A DNA stretch of 42,413 nucleotides from Chthoniobacter sp. (GTDB lineage: Bacteria > Verrucomicrobiota > Verrucomicrobiia > Chthoniobacterales > Chthoniobacteraceae), in contig JAQGOK010000038.1 in NCBI GenBank assembly GCA_028293645.1, positions 1 through 42,413 of the forward strand, in the 5' to 3' direction. Positions 1-8,191 of the stretch are shown here, one piece after another. The translations under genes and the position numbers were made by a program. Every line of letters begins with the position of its first letter. Positions within the stretch are counted from its first letter, which is position 1. The notes below the pieces were generated by a model, which ran no database searches, was not told where the DNA came from, and saw nothing but the letters and a program-made list of their open reading frames with translations.

Positions 1-1230
1 TTCTCGATGGAATAAAGCATAACGTCGGGTGTGGTTGTGCCAGCAGATTTAGCAATCAGGCTGCCAAGCCACTTTTACTCTGGAGGACCGGCGCAGATGG
101 TCAGTTCCGGTGTCGCGGATCGAGACACACCTGTCCAGGCCCTGACACCGCCCCTGTGCGGATGACCCATTTTCAGTAGGCACTCTGGCTCGGAAGGCGT
201 CGCCCCCCCCCTAGTGATCTCCAATGATATCGAAATTCACCGACCCTTAAGCCTTCTTGTTTCGCCGCGCGCATGTCTTCCGGCGCACGTCTGGACCGTC
301 GGCGGGTAGATTCTCCTCTTCGATGGGGCGCGGGCCAGCGCGATCCGGAACGCAGTTGCATCATTGGCGCTACGGCGGTTCCGACATCCGCGTAAGAACG
401 CGCGCCCAGCAATTGCTTTCCATGGCCCGCCGTAGCGGTGACTGCCCGCGGCGACCGTGCGTACAATGGTAAATCCGCCCGAACTTGTCGCAGTTTTCGG
501 TGTGCGGTTGCCAATGGGACGCCTCCAAAACGCAACGCCCGCCTCTCGGGCGGCTTTTGAAAAGGCCGGACGGTGGGCGGCTTTAGCCGGGCGCCAGGGC
601 GGTCTATTCGATGTCGAAAGTGGGGCGGGGTGTCTCTGGGCGGGGGCTGCAACGCGCCTGCGGGGCGATAGCAGCGGCTCTGCAGGAGGCGCGACAGGCG
701 AGCTCACTGCGGCTGCGGGCCGTTTCGCGCTCGTGTTCTTTGCCTGCGGAACACTTCCGAGATCGCAGCCTCGAGGTCGTCGAACGTAGGCTCCGATCGG
801 CCTGCGTCTTCCGCATAGAAACGGGTCAGATCTGCGATCGCGGAAACGTTTGAGAGGTAATTCCTTTTGCGTCGCGGACGCCAAGGCAGCGACGCGAACC
901 CCTCTGGCATGCCGTCGAAATGGAACTGAGCAATCGGAAATTGGAAGCCGCACAGGGAAATTGCGACAAGTGTGCCGCACACCAGATTTGCGACAACTCC
1001 GGCCCGGAAGACCTTCCGTTTCTGTTTGCTCGTAGATCAAGCACTGGTCAGCCCTGGCGGGCATTTCAGCCCGGTAACGACGGCTAAGGGTTTGCGACAA
1101 GTCTGACCGCAATCCGCAAAGAGTCGCCCTGCTCTTGTCCGCTCCAGCTTCCCGATTTAATACGACATATATTGTATTCGCTATGTTGAACCTTGACGGG
1201 CAGCGCCTCGCGCGACGGAATTCGGGAAAC
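1..1230. other. gene-poor region without a convincing gene
   Basis: No open frame in the first 1.2 kb resembles a known protein or has a good start. The longest frames are arginine- and proline-rich, as expected of chance frames in GC-rich DNA. The best candidate is a minus-strand frame from about 982 to 704 (GTG start, 92 residues). It has a hydrophobic N-terminus and an acidic, helix-like C-terminal half, and it could be a small membrane protein or the decayed end of one. A short GC hairpin (arms CGCCCG and CGGGCG, 536-552) followed by GCTTTT resembles a weak plus-strand terminator with no gene in front of it. The stretch may be a graveyard of decayed genes. Confidence 0.4.
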
Positions 1231-2172
1231 ATGAGATTTGAGCCTTTGGACTTCTCGCGCATCCGTACCTACCCGGTGGCGGAGCGCGTGAATAAGGTGA
1301 ATCCGGCTGGTTTTGCAGTACCGCACATGCCGGGAGGGTCCCTCAGAGCTTTTCTTCAGCACCTTCCCGACTTCCTTGCCGTCACGGAGTTCCGCCGGAC
1401 GGTCGTCGCCATTGTTGAGGCGGTCCGAAGAAAGGCACCGGTTCTTCTGATGATGGGTGCGCACCCGATTAAGGTTGGCCTGAATCCGGTGCTGGTGAGT
1501 GCGATGCGGGGCGGGATCATCAGCGCCGTGGCGTTCAATGGCGCAGGTGCCGTGCACGACTTCGAGCTCTGCTACCATGGCGCGACCAGCGAGGACGTGC
1601 AGCGCGGCCTGGACGATGGATCCTTCGGAATGGCCGACGAGACGGGGCGGCATATGAATCTGGCCCTCGCGGAAGGAGTCGCTGCGGGTTTGGGGGCGGG
1701 CCGGGCGCTTGGGCGTGCACTGCGGGCAGCCGGTCGGCCGAATTGTGCGCAGTCCATCCTCGCCTCAGGTGACGAACTCGACATCCCAGTGACTACGCAC
1801 ATTGCGATCGGCACAGATATCATTCATCAGCATCCGACGACCGAGGGCGCTATTTTGGGCGAAGCCAGCTACCGGGATTTTCAGCTGTTTGCGGGGGTTT
1901 GCGCCAGACTTGAGGGCGGCGTGGTCCTGAACGTCGGAAGCGCGGTTATCATGCCAGAGGTTTTTCTGAAAGCTCTGACCGTCGCACGGAATCTCGGCCA
2001 TCACGTTCGTCAGTTCACAACCGCCACCTTTGATATGACGCGCCAATATCGCGCCACCGAAAATGTGCAGCGTCGGCCAACGCACCTCGGTGGTCAGGGG
2101 TTCTACTTCATTGGACACCACGAGATTATGGTCCCCCTGCTCTTTGCTGCTGTGGTGGAGGAACTTGGATGA
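1231..2172 (+). CDS. deoxyhypusine synthase-like protein, function unknown
   Basis: Protein of about 313 residues. It resembles, from memory, the bacterial proteins annotated as deoxyhypusine synthase family, a Rossmann-like NAD-binding fold. Supporting segments are GAHPIKVGLNP, AFNGAGAVHDFEL, THIAIGTDIIHQHP and a C-terminal GHHEIMVPLL. Bacteria have no eIF5A, so true deoxyhypusine synthesis is unlikely; homologues are thought to act on other amines such as in homospermidine formation, and the substrate here is unknown. The frame is open from a TTG at 1135, but the ATG at 1231 (MRFEPLDF) is chosen because the family begins shortly before the RTYPVAERVNKV segment; an ATG at 1183 is also possible. 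It runs directly into a sugar-kinase gene one base beyond its stop. Codon use looks less GC-rich than in most of the window. Confidence 0.55.
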   Translation: MRFEPLDFSRIRTYPVAERVNKVNPAGFAVPHMPGGSLRAFLQHLPDFLAVTEFRRTVVAIVEAVRRKAPVLLMMGAHPIKVGLNPVLVSAMRGGIISAVAFNGAGAVHDFELCYHGATSEDVQRGLDDGSFGMADETGRHMNLALAEGVAAGLGAGRALGRALRAAGRPNCAQSILASGDELDIPVTTHIAIGTDIIHQHPTTEGAILGEASYRDFQLFAGVCARLEGGVVLNVGSAVIMPEVFLKALTVARNLGHHVRQFTTATFDMTRQYRATENVQRRPTHLGGQGFYFIGHHEIMVPLLFAAVVEELG

Positions 2173-2173
2173 C

Positions 2174-3193
2174 TTGTTACGAAACAAAGGCGATCTCTTG
2201 AACACCAGTCGTGCTCGGAATTTAGTGGAGGGTTTTAGGGGCAAGCGCGTCTTGGTGATCGGTGACCTGATGCTTGACGAGTTCCTCTGGGGACGAGTCT
2301 CTCGGATTTCGCCTGAGGCTCCGGTGCCGGTAGTGGAGGTCGTTCGCCAGGAATGGTTTCCTGGCGGCGCGGCCAACGTGGCGCGCAACTTGGCTGAGTT
2401 CTGCTCGGGAGTGAGCTTGATGGGCGTGACAGGCCTGTGCACTCACGCGACGCTCCTGAAGGATCTTCTCTTGAAAGATCGAATCGCGATTGAAGGAGTT
2501 CAGTTTCATGGTGAATACCAGACGGTTGTGAAGACTCGGGTCATCGCGCGACAACAGCACGTCGTTCGAATCGATCGAGAAAGCCGGCTGGAGCTCCGTG
2601 AGCTTCACGCCGAACGACTTCTCGAGCATTTGGATCGCGCGTTGCCGAATGTGGACGCAGTGATTCTGGAGGATTACGGCAAGGGATTACTCACCGAACC
2701 GCTGGCGCTTGCGATCTGCGACAAAACTCACAAGGCAGGGAGAATCTTAGCGATCGACCCGAACCCTCACAATCCGGTGCCGTGGCGACACGCATCCGTG
2801 ATCAAACCAAATCGATCGGAGGCTTTTGCAGGCGCCGGCATCCCTCCGGTGAATCCAACGGATGACCCCACTCAAGAGACGGCCTTGCAGGCAGTTGGAA
2901 AAGCTCTTATGCGAAAGTGGAATGCTGAAAATCTGCTGATCACGTTAGGCGAACAAGGTGTCATTCTGTTTACGCATGGCCGGATGCACCATGCGCCTAC
3001 GCGTGCCCGTGAGGTGTTCGATGTGTCAGGCGCTGGCGACACCATGATCGCCCTTTTTACGTTGGCCCTGTCGGCGGGAGCGGCGCCTGAAGAGGCCGCG
3101 GAGCTAGCGAATCACGCCAGCGGGATCGCTGTGGGCAAGCTGGGGACTGCCACCGTCACGCCGGCTGAACTTCTAGCGAGCTTCGCGAACTAA
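2174..3193 (+). CDS. D-glycero-beta-D-manno-heptose-7-phosphate kinase (RfaE1/HldA type)
   Basis: PfkB-family sugar kinase matching the kinase half of HldE. This enzyme phosphorylates heptose 7-phosphate at C1 during ADP-heptose synthesis for the lipopolysaccharide core. Seen in the sequence: the N-terminal GDLMLDEFLWGRVSRISPE segment typical of RfaE domain I, the GGAANVARN substrate-binding motif, KPNRSEA in the middle, and the catalytic VSGAGDT anion-hole motif near the C-terminus. The nucleotidyltransferase half of HldE is absent, so the enzyme is single-domain (about 339 residues). The TTG at 2174 is preceded by GGAGGA at 2157-2162, which favours it; a second TTG at 2198 is possible. It is coupled to the upstream deoxyhypusine-synthase-like gene. 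No other heptose genes are in view, so the sugar substrate is inferred from sequence alone. Confidence 0.8.
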   Translation: MLRNKGDLLNTSRARNLVEGFRGKRVLVIGDLMLDEFLWGRVSRISPEAPVPVVEVVRQEWFPGGAANVARNLAEFCSGVSLMGVTGLCTHATLLKDLLLKDRIAIEGVQFHGEYQTVVKTRVIARQQHVVRIDRESRLELRELHAERLLEHLDRALPNVDAVILEDYGKGLLTEPLALAICDKTHKAGRILAIDPNPHNPVPWRHASVIKPNRSEAFAGAGIPPVNPTDDPTQETALQAVGKALMRKWNAENLLITLGEQGVILFTHGRMHHAPTRAREVFDVSGAGDTMIALFTLALSAGAAPEEAAELANHASGIAVGKLGTATVTPAELLASFAN

Positions 3194-3396
3194 CGCGACC
3201 CGGTACGGACCAGGTTTGTTCCGGTGACTCGCTGCGCGTTCGAATACAAGGATAGCGGCAAGCCTACCCTCCCCTTCATTGCACCCGGTGAAAGGACGCG
3301 TCGCCCGTCGTCTGCTTGACTCTCCGGAGAGCGCGCGGCCAAATGCGCCCTCGTTTCGCCATAACGCGTTCCGTTCACCCCTAAAAACCTCCTGCT

Positions 3397-4248
3397 ATGC
3401 GCTTCGGCCTTAACACCTTTCTATATGCCAGCCCCTTCACGACGGAGAGCGTAAAGCTTTTCCCGAAGCTCAAGAAGTGGGGCTTTGAAACGGTAGAGAT
3501 CCCGGTTGAGGCGCTTGAGCATATCGACCCGGTGAAGGTCAAAGCAGCCGCGGATAAGGCCGGTCTGTCAATCGGCACGATCTGCGCCTGCATGGGCCCG
3601 GGTCGCGATTTTCGAGGCAGCCCGGAAGACCAAAGGAACGCTGCGGAATACGTCCGTGGTTTGATCGATCAGGCAGTCGTGCTGGGTCACGCGCGGGTTA
3701 TCGGGCCACTGTACTCGGTCGTTGGGCTGGCCGAGGCACATGAGGAAGCCGAACGGAAACTACAATTCGACCTGGTCGTTAAGAACCTGAAGCCGATCGC
3801 GAAGTATGCGGAAGAGCGAGGCGTGACGTTGTGCATCGAACCGTTGAATCGTTTTGAAACGGACTTTCTCAATACCTGCGAACAGGGTCTGAAGCTGATC
3901 AAGGCGATTGGCAGCAAAGCGGTGAAGCTGCACCTCGATACTTTCCACATGAACATCGAGGAAAAGAATCAGGCCGCCGCGATTCTGCGGGCCGGACCCC
4001 TTCTCGGCCATTTCCACGCGTGCGGAAGCGACCGCGGCACGCCGGGCGGCGATCACATCGATTGGAAGCCGATCGTCTCCGCACTGAAGCAGATCGGCTA
4101 CAACGGCGACGTCGTGATCGAGAGCTTCACGACCGACGTGAAAGTAATCGCCCGTGCCGCCGCGATCTGGCGCAAGATGGAACCGAAGCGCGACGACATC
4201 GCCGTCAACGGGCTGGCGAATCTGAAGAAGTTCTTCAAGCGCAAGTAG
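3397..4248 (+). CDS. sugar epimerase of the D-psicose/D-tagatose 3-epimerase family
   Basis: TIM-barrel isomerase of 283 residues, the usual length for this family. It should interconvert ketoses at C3 or isomerise a related sugar using a divalent metal. The metal and catalytic residues can be placed: E148 in CIEPLNRFE, D181 in HLDTFHMN, H207 in GHFHACGSDRG, and E242 in VVIESF. These lie two positions before E150, D183, H209 and E244 of the Agrobacterium psicose epimerase, and R213 follows the same pattern. The actual substrate cannot be decided; such genes are abundant in Verrucomicrobia and Planctomycetes and are often involved in carbohydrate or inositol breakdown. It stands alone, with gaps of about 200 bases before it and 150 after it. 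No clear Shine-Dalgarno precedes the ATG. Confidence 0.85.
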   Translation: MRFGLNTFLYASPFTTESVKLFPKLKKWGFETVEIPVEALEHIDPVKVKAAADKAGLSIGTICACMGPGRDFRGSPEDQRNAAEYVRGLIDQAVVLGHARVIGPLYSVVGLAEAHEEAERKLQFDLVVKNLKPIAKYAEERGVTLCIEPLNRFETDFLNTCEQGLKLIKAIGSKAVKLHLDTFHMNIEEKNQAAAILRAGPLLGHFHACGSDRGTPGGDHIDWKPIVSALKQIGYNGDVVIESFTTDVKVIARAAAIWRKMEPKRDDIAVNGLANLKKFFKRK

Positions 4249-4335
4249 CAGCGAAACTGGCGACGAACTTCGAAGATCTCGGACGGCCGGACTCGCGGCG
4301 AGTCGCTCCTTCCTCAACCGAACGGACGACCGCGG

Positions 4336-4355
4336 TTTGTGAAACATTTCACAAA
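4336..4355. promoter_or_regulatory. CRP/FNR-type operator palindrome upstream of nuoB
   Basis: Perfect inverted repeat with 9-base arms, TTTGTGAAA and TTTCACAAA, separated by CA. It contains TGTGA (4338-4342), six bases, then TCACA (4349-4353), which is the CRP consensus. The centre lies about 51 bases before the nuoB start codon. A regulator of the CRP/FNR superfamily is the natural reader, but no such gene is in this window. Confidence 0.65.
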
Positions 4356-4361
4356 TTGCCC

Positions 4362-4389
4362 TTGCCCGCTTCGGAGCGGCTTCTAAAAG
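4362..4389 (+). promoter_or_regulatory. possible nuoB promoter
   Basis: TTGCCC at 4362-4367 and TAAAAG at 4384-4389 are spaced by 16 bases, a weak match to a sigma-70 promoter. Transcription would then start almost at the nuoB ATG (4397). No Shine-Dalgarno sequence is visible before that ATG, so a leaderless message is conceivable. This is speculative. Confidence 0.25.
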
Positions 4390-4396
4390 TAACGTT

Positions 4397-4924
4397 ATGA
4401 CCTCGACCAGCCCGGTTGCCTACGATTCGAAGATCGAGGGAAACGTCATCTTCACCCGGATCGACGCGGCCATGAATTGGATGCGCAAAAGCTCGCTGTG
4501 GCCAATGCCGATGGGCCTTGCCTGCTGTGCGATCGAACTCATGGCTACTGGCGCTTCGCGCTTCGACATCGCGCGCTTCGGCGCGGAAGTGATGCGCTTT
4601 TCGCCGCGGCAAAGCGACGTGATGATCGTTGCAGGCACCGTAACTTACAAAATGGCGCTCGCGGTGAAGCGGATTTGGGACCAGATGCCCGAACCGAAAT
4701 GGTGTATCGCGATGGGCGCCTGCGCCTCGAGCGGCGGCATGTATCGGAGCTACCCAGTTCTGCAAGGCATCGATCAACTAATCCCGGTGGACGTTTACAT
4801 CAGCGGTTGCCCGCCCCGTCCGGAAGCGCTGCTTGACGGTTTGATGCGACTGCAACGAAAGATCGAGACTGAACCGGCACTTCGTCAGCAGAAGGGTGAG
4901 CTTTTCGCCTCCCTGAACTCGTGA
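4397..4924 (+). CDS. nuoB: NADH-quinone oxidoreductase subunit B
   Basis: NuoB is the peripheral-arm subunit of respiratory complex I that holds iron-sulfur cluster N2 and passes electrons to quinone. The 175-residue length is normal. The four expected cluster ligands are present: C43 and C44 in [12 protein letters not shown]109 in MGACASSGG and C138 in [11 protein letters not shown]. The start ATG is preceded by no good ribosome-binding site. The gene overlaps nuoC by four bases, so the two are translationally coupled. A CRP/FNR-type palindrome lies about 50 bases upstream. What is odd is the isolation: nuoA does not precede it and nuoD does not follow nuoC, so the remaining complex I genes must be elsewhere, or this is a partial second copy. 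Confidence 0.95.
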   Translation: MTSTSPVAYDSKIEGNVIFTRIDAAMNWMRKSSLWPMPMGLACCAIELMATGASRFDIARFGAEVMRFSPRQSDVMIVAGTVTYKMALAVKRIWDQMPEPKWCIAMGACASSGGMYRSYPVLQGIDQLIPVDVYISGCPPRPEALLDGLMRLQRKIETEPALRQQKGELFASLNS

Positions 4925-5496
4925 GCGCTGCAAACCTCTCCAACTCGGTTCGGAGCATTCAGGCCAGATTTGCCGTGCTCGGCCAGACGGACTTTCGTGG
5001 TGAAACCACCCTTCGAGTCGAAGGCGCGACGATCAAGGAACTTGCCCGTTTCTGCCGCGACGAGTTGGGCTTCAATTTCCTGCTCGATATCAGCGGCGTC
5101 GATCATTTCGGCGAAGAGCCTCGTTTCGAAGTGGTTTACGAACTCTACAATCTGGAGCAGGGCGACCATCTCCGGCTGAAGATTTCGGTTTCAGAAGACG
5201 CACTCGAAGTACCAACGGTCAGCGACATCTGGCCCACTGCGGATTGGCACGAGCGGGAAGCTTTCGACATGTATGGGATCCAATTCCCCGGTCATCCGGA
5301 TTTGCGCCGGATCTTGATGTGGGATGGCTATCCGTTCTTTCCGCTGCGCAAAGACTTCCCGCTTGCCGGTCGCCCGAGCGACATGCCGGACGTCGCCTTC
5401 AGCGAGGCAGCGCCGCTTGCCGGCGGACCTTTCGTCACGGTCCCGAGTACCGCCACGACCAAGGACCGTGAGCCTCGCTCACGCAGTCAGGAATAA
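4921..5496 (+). CDS. nuoC: NADH-quinone oxidoreductase subunit C
   Basis: NuoC is the 30 kDa subunit of the complex I hydrophilic arm; it has no cofactor and packs against NuoD and NuoB. The family signature is clear in the middle and late part of the protein: [14 protein letters not shown], then the conserved [17 protein letters not shown] and [15 protein letters not shown], followed by PLRKDFPL. The start is GTG at 4921, overlapping the nuoB stop in a GTGA arrangement. The C-terminal 30 or so residues are proline/alanine- and charge-rich and look like a variable tail. Downstream lies a convergent receiver gene only 42 bases away, so the nuo unit ends here with two subunits. Confidence 0.93.
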   Translation: MSAANLSNSVRSIQARFAVLGQTDFRGETTLRVEGATIKELARFCRDELGFNFLLDISGVDHFGEEPRFEVVYELYNLEQGDHLRLKISVSEDALEVPTVSDIWPTADWHEREAFDMYGIQFPGHPDLRRILMWDGYPFFPLRKDFPLAGRPSDMPDVAFSEAAPLAGGPFVTVPSTATTKDREPRSRSQE

Positions 5497-5538
5497 TCGG
5501 GGCGCATCGAGTTCTGGCTCCGCGCCGGGAGTGAGAAC

Positions 5539-5931
5539 TTAGGGCGTTTCCTCGGCCGCCGGGCTGGGAAGATGGTGCTCGATACAGTGTGTAATGGCTT
5601 CCAGGCTGACCGGTTTCGCGAGGAACGGAAACCCACCAATCTCCTGGAGGGTCTCGCGCTCGGCAACGATTGCGGTGAGGAAGATGATCGGCACGTGTGC
5701 GAGCATGGGATCGCTGCGAATCTTACGGGCGACTTCGCCGCCATCGATCTTCGGCATCACGATATCCAGGAAGACGATATCCGGTTTGAACTCACGCGCT
5801 GCGAGCCATGCAGTAGTCCCGTCGTTCTCCTCACGGACGAGGTAATTGCCCGTTTTCTCCAAGGTAAGTTTCAGCAGCCGGGTGAAGCCGGACTCGTCAT
5901 CGACAATAAAGATGCGTTTCTTGTCATTCAT
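5539..5931 (-). CDS. single-domain response regulator (CheY-like receiver)
   Basis: A 130-residue receiver domain with no output domain. Expected residues are visible: the acidic pair D11-D12 in IVDDES, phospho-acceptor D56 in VFLDIVMPKIDG, T86 in IIFLTA and K106 in FLAKPVS. It lies 45 bases downstream of the hybrid histidine kinase on the same strand and is probably its phosphorylation partner or a phosphate sink. Output must be through protein-protein contact, as it cannot bind DNA by itself. Its 3' end faces nuoC. Confidence 0.9.
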   Translation of the reverse strand: MNDKKRIFIVDDESGFTRLLKLTLEKTGNYLVREENDGTTAWLAAREFKPDIVFLDIVMPKIDGGEVARKIRSDPMLAHVPIIFLTAIVAERETLQEIGGFPFLAKPVSLEAITHCIEHHLPSPAAEETP

Positions 5932-5976
5932 AAGAGTGGAGATTTCAGTGGTTGCTCAGCGACTCAAACCGGCTGG

Positions 5977-7998
5977 CTAGACTTGAAACATGAGACAAGC
6001 CCGCGTGCCGCATTCGGGCAGGTTGCGGAGGTCAATCGTCGCGCCGTGTAGATCGACGATTGTCCTTACCACGGACAGTCCCAACCCGGTGCCCTGACCC
6101 GTCGGCTTGGTGGTGAAGAACGGCTCAAACACCTTGCTCAGTTTGTCTTCCGGAATGCCACATCCGGTGTCGTCAATCTCCGCGACGACGATCTGACCGC
6201 CGATGCGAAAGCTCTCGCTGCGGCTGCCTCCGACATTGGCGCCGACCCCTGTCAGCTGCTTGGAATAAGTGCGGACGGTCAGGACTCCGCCCTGCCCCAT
6301 GGAGTGAATTGCGTTGGTCAGCAGATTAATGAACACCTGACTGATCTTGGCGGCGTCCAGTGCGAGCGGAGGGAGATTCGGCTGTAACTCGCGCACGATC
6401 TCGTAGGCGCCTTTTAGTTCACCGCGGACGAGTTTCAACGCCTGGTCGATGATCGTATTCAGATCTTCGCGCTCCACTTGAAGCCGCTTGGGAGCGGAAA
6501 AATCGAGCAGGCCCCCAATGACCCCGTCGGCGCGATCCACCGCCTCCGCCATTTCTTTGAGGATCAACGACGAAGTCTCATCGGTAAGTTCCTGGGCGGA
6601 GAGGAACTCGACCCCCATCTTGATCACCGCGAGAGGATTCTTAACCTCGTGCGCTACGCCGGCCGCGAGCCGGCCAATCGATTTCATCTTCTCCGCCTCA
6701 ATCAGTTGCAACTGAACGTCGCGGAGTTCCTGATGGGCGTCGCGCAGCCGCTTCACGGTTTTCAGGAGCTCCTCCCGACTGGCAGCGAGGTCCGCGTTCG
6801 CCTGCTTGAGGTGCTGCTGCGAGAGCTTCTGTTCGGTGATGTCACGACTGATGCAGACCAGACCGAGAATCGCATCCCCTTCTCCCAACCATGGGATCTT
6901 GGACGTCAACAACCACCGCTCTCGACCCGCGCGATCGAGGCTGCGTTCTTCCTGGTTGAGCATCGGGCATCGGCTCGCGATCACTGCGAGATCAGCCGCA
7001 TGAAAAGCATCGGCTACGTCATCCGGAAAGAAGTCATACACGGTGCGGCCGACTACTTCAGACGCATCGCTGGCACCGATCCAACGCAGGTGCGCAACGT
7101 TATCGAGCAGATAGCGGCCCTGCGCATCCTTGAGAAAAATGATGTCCGGCAGGTTGTCGATCAGGCTGCGGAGGAGGTTGCGCTCGGTCGCGAGCTGCTC
7201 CTCCATCTCTTTGATCTGAGTAATCTCGCGCGAAATGCCGCACGTGCCGACAACCCGCCCGCGCCGATCTTGCAAAGGCAGCTTCGTCGTCAACGACCAG
7301 GAACGGCTGCCGTCCTGCAAGGTCTCAAACTCCACCTTGTTGAAGATCGGCATCCTCGTGTCCATCACCTGCGCTTCGTCAGCGAGCGCTTCGGCAGAGT
7401 GCTCCGCTCCGTAGAAATCCGCATCGGTTTTCCCGTAAGCCTGTTCCGGCCGGGCCAGGTGAAACAGCTCCTGCAGCGCGCGGTTGATGCGGATGAACCG
7501 GCTTTGCTCGTCCTTGAAGTAAATACGATCGGGAATGTTTTCGAGCAGCGTGTGCAACAGATCACGCTCCTGCGCCAACTCACTTTCGCTCCGTGATCGC
7601 TCGATCGCGTAGCGGAGAGCCCGGTGAATGAGGTGCGTGTCGATGCGGCCTTTAACGAGGTATTCCTGGGCTCCCAGATGCACCGCTTGCGCCGCGAATT
7701 CCTCATCATCGGTGCCGCTCAGCACCACAACCGGGATGTGCGGCACGGCCGCATGGAGCCGCTCGAAAGACTCCAATCCCTGACAGTCAGGAAGCGTGAG
7801 ATCCAGTAGCACCACGTCCGCTTCGCCTTGCTGCAGCAATTCAATTCCGCTGGAAACCCGGTCCGTCTGAGCGACCACGCGGCACCGTTGCGAGGGATCG
7901 TCATTGACCATCTCCCGCAACAGAAAGACGTCGCCCGGATTGTCCTCGATCAGGAGAACCCGAATCGCAGCCACAGACGCTGGAGGCGCATAGCTCAC
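5977..7998 (-). CDS. hybrid sensor histidine kinase (receiver-PAS-PAS-HisKA-HATPase)
   Basis: Cytoplasmic signalling kinase of about 673 residues with no transmembrane segment. In order: an N-terminal receiver (RVLLIEDNPGD, phospho-acceptor D66 in VLLDLTLPD), two PAS sensor domains (roughly 145-270 and 270-395), a short coiled coil, the dimerisation domain with phospho-acceptor H450 in AHEVKNPLAV, and a catalytic ATPase with INLLTNAIHSM, DDTGCGIPE and GQGTGLGLSVV. The two PAS domains each end in a typical ISREI/ISRDIT linker. The frame stays open to 8292, but upstream residues look non-coding and overlap a divergent gene; the GTG at 7998 sits just before the receiver and is the preferred start, with GTG 7974 and ATG 8163 or 8202 as alternatives. 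It pairs with the downstream single receiver. Confidence 0.88.
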   Translation of the reverse strand: MSYAPPASVAAIRVLLIEDNPGDVFLLREMVNDDPSQRCRVVAQTDRVSSGIELLQQGEADVVLLDLTLPDCQGLESFERLHAAVPHIPVVVLSGTDDEEFAAQAVHLGAQEYLVKGRIDTHLIHRALRYAIERSRSESELAQERDLLHTLLENIPDRIYFKDEQSRFIRINRALQELFHLARPEQAYGKTDADFYGAEHSAEALADEAQVMDTRMPIFNKVEFETLQDGSRSWSLTTKLPLQDRRGRVVGTCGISREITQIKEMEEQLATERNLLRSLIDNLPDIIFLKDAQGRYLLDNVAHLRWIGASDASEVVGRTVYDFFPDDVADAFHAADLAVIASRCPMLNQEERSLDRAGRERWLLTSKIPWLGEGDAILGLVCISRDITEQKLSQQHLKQANADLAASREELLKTVKRLRDAHQELRDVQLQLIEAEKMKSIGRLAAGVAHEVKNPLAVIKMGVEFLSAQELTDETSSLILKEMAEAVDRADGVIGGLLDFSAPKRLQVEREDLNTIIDQALKLVRGELKGAYEIVRELQPNLPPLALDAAKISQVFINLLTNAIHSMGQGGVLTVRTYSKQLTGVGANVGGSRSESFRIGGQIVVAEIDDTGCGIPEDKLSKVFEPFFTTKPTGQGTGLGLSVVRTIVDLHGATIDLRNLPECGTRACLMFQV

Positions 7999-8191
7999 GC
8001 CAGGAAAGTGCGTGGATTGAAAAGAAGAGGCGAGCTTGAACTCACGAATGCTCGATGCGCGGCACGCAGGGAAACCGCTGGGCCAGAACTGTGCGCTTGA
8101 CCACTCCGATTGCACGTTGCTACTCGATATCGCGGATTCGGAGTCTGCCGGATGCGGATGCATCGGCGCGTTCGGGAAAAAATTAAACTTT

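Noticed and set aside
109-149. Inverted repeat GGTGTC / GACACC as a possible insertion-sequence end
   Set aside because: Only six-base arms with a 29-base gap and no transposase beside it; too short to support.
457-789. 110-residue plus-strand frame
   Set aside because: Alanine/glycine/arginine-rich shadow-like composition, no ribosome-binding site and no recognisable domain.
237-1262. 341-residue minus-strand frame in the gene-poor start
   Set aside because: Arginine/proline-rich with no recognisable motif, overlapping several other equally unconvincing frames.
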